Shown here piece by piece: positions 62,101-64,000 of a DNA stretch of 64,000 bases. Source of the stretch: Owenia fusiformis (taxonomy: Eukaryota > Annelida > Polychaeta > Sabellida > Oweniidae); assembly GCA_903813345.2 (NCBI GenBank), contig CAIIXF020000004.1:10176196-10240195 (forward strand), read 5' to 3'. The notes under the pieces are model-generated. The model did not search any database. It saw only the letters and a list, made by a program, of their open reading frames with translations, and was not told the origin of the DNA. Each line of letters starts with the position of its first letter. Position 1 is the first letter of the stretch. A program made the translations under genes and the position numbers.

Positions 62101-64000
62101 AGCGGGCAGATATACTATATCTGCCCGCTCGGAGCGGGACGTAAAGCTATATCTGCCCGCTGATGAAAATATATAGAGATTATCCTATATGAGGTTCAGG
62201 ATATTGGGATTATCCCGAGGCCAATATAATATATTTGCCCGAGGGCCGCAGGTCCCGAGGGAAAATATATTATATTGGCCAAGGGATAATCCCAATATCC
62301 TGAACCGACTATAGGATAATATGTTTATCCCATACCAATCTTGGTCATCTGGTTCACATTGTTCAATCGTGGAAATATTGTAGAATATTCATGTCCAGTT
62401 TTGTTTTCTTGGCCGTGGGTGGATTTTCCGGTTCTCTCAAATATTCCCACATTTATTTTCTCGAATTTTTGATTAAGTGGATGCTCCTTCCCTTTTTTGA
62501 ACCATCAAACAGATCCCGATTGTCTGTGTTTTCTCCATTGTCGTTTACAGTCATTACGCGAACGTTACAAATTATGCGAGCGGCGATTATGACGTAGCGG
62601 GCAGATATACTATATCTGCCCGCTCGGAGCGGGACGTAAAGCTATATCTGCCCGCTGATGAAAATATAAGTTTTTACAAACCGGCTTTATGTACCTGTAA
62701 CACGTCCAAGTTTTTATCCCATACTTGGACGTGTTACAGGTACATAAAGCCGGTTTGTAAAAACTTATATTTTCATCAGCGGGCAGATATAGCTTTACGT
62801 CCCGCTCCGAGCAGGCAGATATAGTATATCTGCCCGCTACGTCATAATCGCCGTTCCCATATTGGTTCATTCTTTGTAACGTTCGCATACTGTAAACGAC
62901 AATGGAGAAAAACGCAGACAATCGCGATCTGTTTGATGCTTTAAAGAAGGGAAGGGGCAGTATGTCCTGTTCATAATCAAAGGTTCGTACAGGAAAATCC
63001 GGCTACGGACTAGAATATAAAACTGGACATGAATATTTTTAAATAATTCCACGGTTGGTTGCAAAGTTTCTGAACTGTGGCCAATTGAACGATGTGGACC
63101 AAATGACCAAGATTGGTATGGCCCTCGGGCAGATATATTATATTGGCCTCGGGATAATCCCAATATCCTGAACCTCATATAGGATAATCTCTATTTACAT
63201 ACCGGCTTTATGTACCTGTAACACGTCCAAGTATGGGATAAAGAACATTACACATAACATTACCCTTATACAATACATATTTGCTTCAGATTGTTTGATA
63301 TTTTTGTTTACAGGATTTAAAGGATGGTGTAGATGCTGTTATATCACAGTGGCGGCAGCAGCAGCAGCAGATTGATGTATTGCGGACATACAAACAAAAG
63401 ATATTACAGAGAAAAGAGTTTGAAATTGACGACTACGCAATTACTCACTCCCTGGCTGCTGCGGGTACTACTGGTATAGTAATGCTTGTAGCGCCTATGT
63501 ATATACCGCAAAGCAATAGAGCAATCCTCCTTTACGAACGACTCCAACGGATAAAAATACTGAAAACGACTGGCGCACCACGTGAAGTGATATCAACCCC
63601 TGATGGTCTGAGTGTGGCAATGCTGTGTGGAAAACATGCTGGCATGGGGAATGTTGGGAGTGTTACTACTGCAGGGTGGGTGCAGGAGTTTGACACATCG
63701 GGTTGCCACAAACGAGACATACCACTCCCAGATACAATCAAACCTGTAGCTATTGCAGTGAATAGTATTGGTCAGATGGTGATTGCGGATGGCATCAATG
63801 GGTCATTGGTGTTCATCAACTGGCAGTCTGGGAAGGTAGAATACACCACACCATCTGGATTGTTCACACCATCTGGATTGACCGACCGAGGCTACAAGAC
63901 ATGCATAGCGGTGACTAAACAGGATCACATCATAATATCTCACCCTAGCACTAATAGCATCAGATGTGTAGACAGTCATGGTAAGAAAGTGTTCAATTAC
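56154..64000 (+). CDS. Nucleotidyltransferase-TPR-NHL propeller fusion protein (3' end beyond window)
   Basis: Coding starts at ATG 56175, after an in-frame stop, with A at -3 and G at +4. Exon 1 runs to 58703 (GAA before GTGAGT; 843 codons, phase 0). Exon 2 starts at 63314 (TTTACAG before GATTTAAAG, phase 0) and is open to the window end, giving at least 1072 residues. Order: MGNDSS N-terminus that could be myristoylated, with Cys66, Cys67 and Cys69; six 13-residue repeats (86-163); a coiled coil to about 330; a GlnD/DUF294-type nucleotidyltransferase domain around 340-480 (FGSFSR at 369-374, SDVE at 381-384); a helical region; TPR-like helices about 690-840; then a coiled segment with five Gln and a beta-propeller of NHL/YWTD type. 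The acceptor at 56152-56153 implies an untranslated upstream exon. Function unknown; the layout suggests a signalling or innate-immune sensor, which is inference. Without splicing, exon 1 would end at 58757 with 17 extra residues. Confidence 0.8.
56430..56663 (+). repeat. Six tandem 13-residue coding repeats (39 bp)
   Basis: Residues 86-163 are six exact-length 13-mers starting STDTE, STDTD, STNTE, STDTD, STDTE and KLDTE. Alternate copies match best (ALF in copies 1 and 3, CLIKxE in copies 2 and 4), so the ancestral duplication unit was probably 26 residues. The region is rich in Ser/Thr next to acids, typical of disordered, phosphorylatable linkers. Confidence 0.9.
57279..57326 (+). other. 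Nucleotidyltransferase signature in the fusion gene
   Basis: The segment encodes FGSFSRKETTPFSDVEF. It follows the pattern GSxxRxE(x5)SDxD of the GlnE/GlnD-like nucleotidyltransferases. Asp382 is in the first metal-ligand position, but the second ligand position is Glu384 rather than Asp. AVVV follows as the expected beta strand. Confidence 0.75.
58833..59872. mobile_element. Tc1/mariner-like non-autonomous element
   Basis: The left end CAGGGTGGTCCAAAAAGTGA and (complement of the right end) CAGAGTGGTCCAAGAAAATG match, each flanked by TA (58831-58832, 59873-59874), the target of Tc1/mariner transposases. The inverted arms of about 260 bp remain alignable (GATGTGCTCAATC at 59018; GATTGAGCACATCATCC at 59676). 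The middle, about 59100-59540, is unrelated and carries a later insertion: a copy of the 6787-7025 repeat and a stretch rich in CCACGTGGA and CATGGAT words. No transposase frame. Confidence 0.82.
59114..59255. repeat. Dispersed repeat, copy 2 (first copy at 6787-7025)
   Basis: Shares the ordered words ATCCTCCTAAGCAGGTATCC, CCGTACCTCC, CCAATTTGGAAGC, CCCGATTAAACTGAAT, ATATTCTGGATTTTGAAGCC and CTGTGATCG with copy 1. It lies nested inside the mariner-like element, so it inserted later than that element. Confidence 0.8.
59884..60118. mobile_element. Palindromic MITE
   Basis: GGCACCACAGTT, GATATCTTCCAC and AAGGGAAGGTAACTGG on the left pair with CCAGTTACCTTCCCTTAAGC, GTGGAAGATATC and AACTGTGGCGCC on the right. 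The middle of about 130 bp is not palindromic. It begins 11 bp after the mariner-like element. Confidence 0.82.
60751..61317. mobile_element. Second mariner-like MITE
   Basis: The ends CAGGGTGGTAAAAAAAAAAC and (complement of the right end) CAGGGTGGTCAAAAAACGGA match, and GGAAACCCT follows on both sides. TA flanks the left end, but TT flanks the right end, so one copy of the expected TA has changed. The inner arms are also complementary (TTCATGACCATC at 60869; GATGGTCATGAAATA at 61189). No transposase frame. Confidence 0.78.
61660..63240. mobile_element. Three copies of an inverted-repeat element, two direct and one inverted
   Basis: Copies lie at about 61662-62171 and 62175-62668 (same direction) and about 62770-63192 (reverse). 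Each starts GAGATTATCCTATATGAGGT. An inner palindrome (GAGGCCAATATAATATATTT with AAATATATTATATTGGCCAA) follows, and copies 1 and 2 end with a hairpin (GCGGGCAGATATA with TATATCTGCCCGC). Copy 3 is bordered by an about 45-bp inverted repeat containing CTTGGACGTGTTACAGGTAC (62725 and 63190-63235), which is itself palindromic at 62669-62770. On the minus strand copy 1 has a 77-codon frame (61816-62049) that is frameshifted in copy 2 and decayed in copy 3. Confidence 0.8.
63314..64000 (+). CDS. Second exon of the fusion gene: coiled segment and NHL-like propeller (partial)
   Basis: Open in the spliced frame for all 229 codons to the window end. It starts DLKDGVDAVISQWRQQQQQI, a coiled-coil-like segment, followed by a hydrophobic stretch (SLAAAGTTGIVMLVA). 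Repeating beta-strand units come next (REVISTPDGLSVAML, PVAIAVNSIGQMVIAD, TCIAVTKQDHIIISH). Their spacing and the GxxVIAD-type strands are those of NHL or YWTD propeller blades, as found at the C-terminus of invertebrate TRIM-like proteins. Propellers of this type usually bind protein or RNA. If the splice join were wrong, this would be the end of a separate TRIM/NHL gene whose N-terminus is not seen. Confidence 0.75.

Larger units (their letters stand above)
58704..63313. other. Intron of the fusion gene, filled with DNA transposons
   Basis: A 4.6-kb phase-0 intron starting GTGAGTTT and ending TTTGTTTACAG. It holds a Tc1/mariner-like element (58833-59872), a palindrome (59884-60118), a second mariner-like MITE (60751-61317) and three copies of an inverted-repeat element (about 61660-63240). 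Sequence between 60119 and 60750 shows nothing I recognise. Confidence 0.75.

Noticed and set aside
1..64000. Retroelements (reverse transcriptase, LTRs) and tRNA genes
   Set aside because: I looked for reverse-transcriptase motifs, long terminal direct repeats and tRNA T-loop words and found none I could support. A covariance-model tRNA scan would be needed to exclude tRNAs.

Overview
This is nuclear DNA from an animal. Genes are split by GT-AG introns, the background is AT-rich, and the space between exons is packed with short palindromic DNA transposons, foldback elements and minisatellites. The gene content (an SH3-DH-PH RhoGEF, an intronless class A GPCR, a C2H2 zinc-finger array, and a nucleotidyltransferase-TPR-NHL protein) and the style of repeats fit a marine invertebrate, most likely a lophotrochozoan such as a bivalve mollusc. 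The species is inferred, not proven.

Layout. From 1083 to 18087 (+) there is a gene of at least 14 coding exons for an ASEF/collybistin-type Rho/Rac/Cdc42 exchange factor. Every exon joins in frame at consensus splice sites. Its introns hold a 36-bp-type minisatellite (1263-1890), a foldback repeat (about 3740-5620), a palindromic MITE (7027-7538) and smaller repeats. From 18.1 to 22.7 kb there are only duplications and palindromes. From about 22.8 to 30.0 kb there is a satellite-like block: about five copies of a 445-bp unit, then three copies of a 1.4-1.9 kb unit. It is rich in TGACCT half-sites, including eight exact DR1 nuclear-receptor elements, and ends in three tandem perfect hairpins.

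From 30350 to about 36945 there is a C2H2 zinc-finger gene cut in two by a 5356-bp foldback transposon (30756-36111). The element has matching terminal inverted repeats and a 3-bp target duplication (ATA). Removing it on paper restores the finger linker in frame. At 39861-40862 (+) there is an intronless rhodopsin-class GPCR, with a perfect CRE upstream. At 42526-43730 and 43797-45911 lie two adjacent CACTA-like elements, both flanked by TAT. A decayed Crypton-type tyrosine recombinase lies at about 46.2-46.5 kb. From 46.7 to 56.1 kb there is little coding sequence: one possible minus-strand exon with a broken inverted copy 5 kb away, and palindromic MITEs at 54768-55175 and 55332-55959.

From 56154 to the end of the window (+) there is the most unusual gene. 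A large first coding exon encodes a possible lipid-anchor N-terminus, six 13-residue repeats, a coiled coil, a GlnD/DUF294-type nucleotidyltransferase domain and TPR-like helices. It is spliced in phase 0 across a transposon-filled 4.6 kb intron to an exon with a coiled segment and an NHL/YWTD-like beta-propeller. The propeller continues past position 64000. The genes are unrelated neighbours rather than parts of one pathway; what links them is the heavy, often nested, DNA transposon activity around and inside them.
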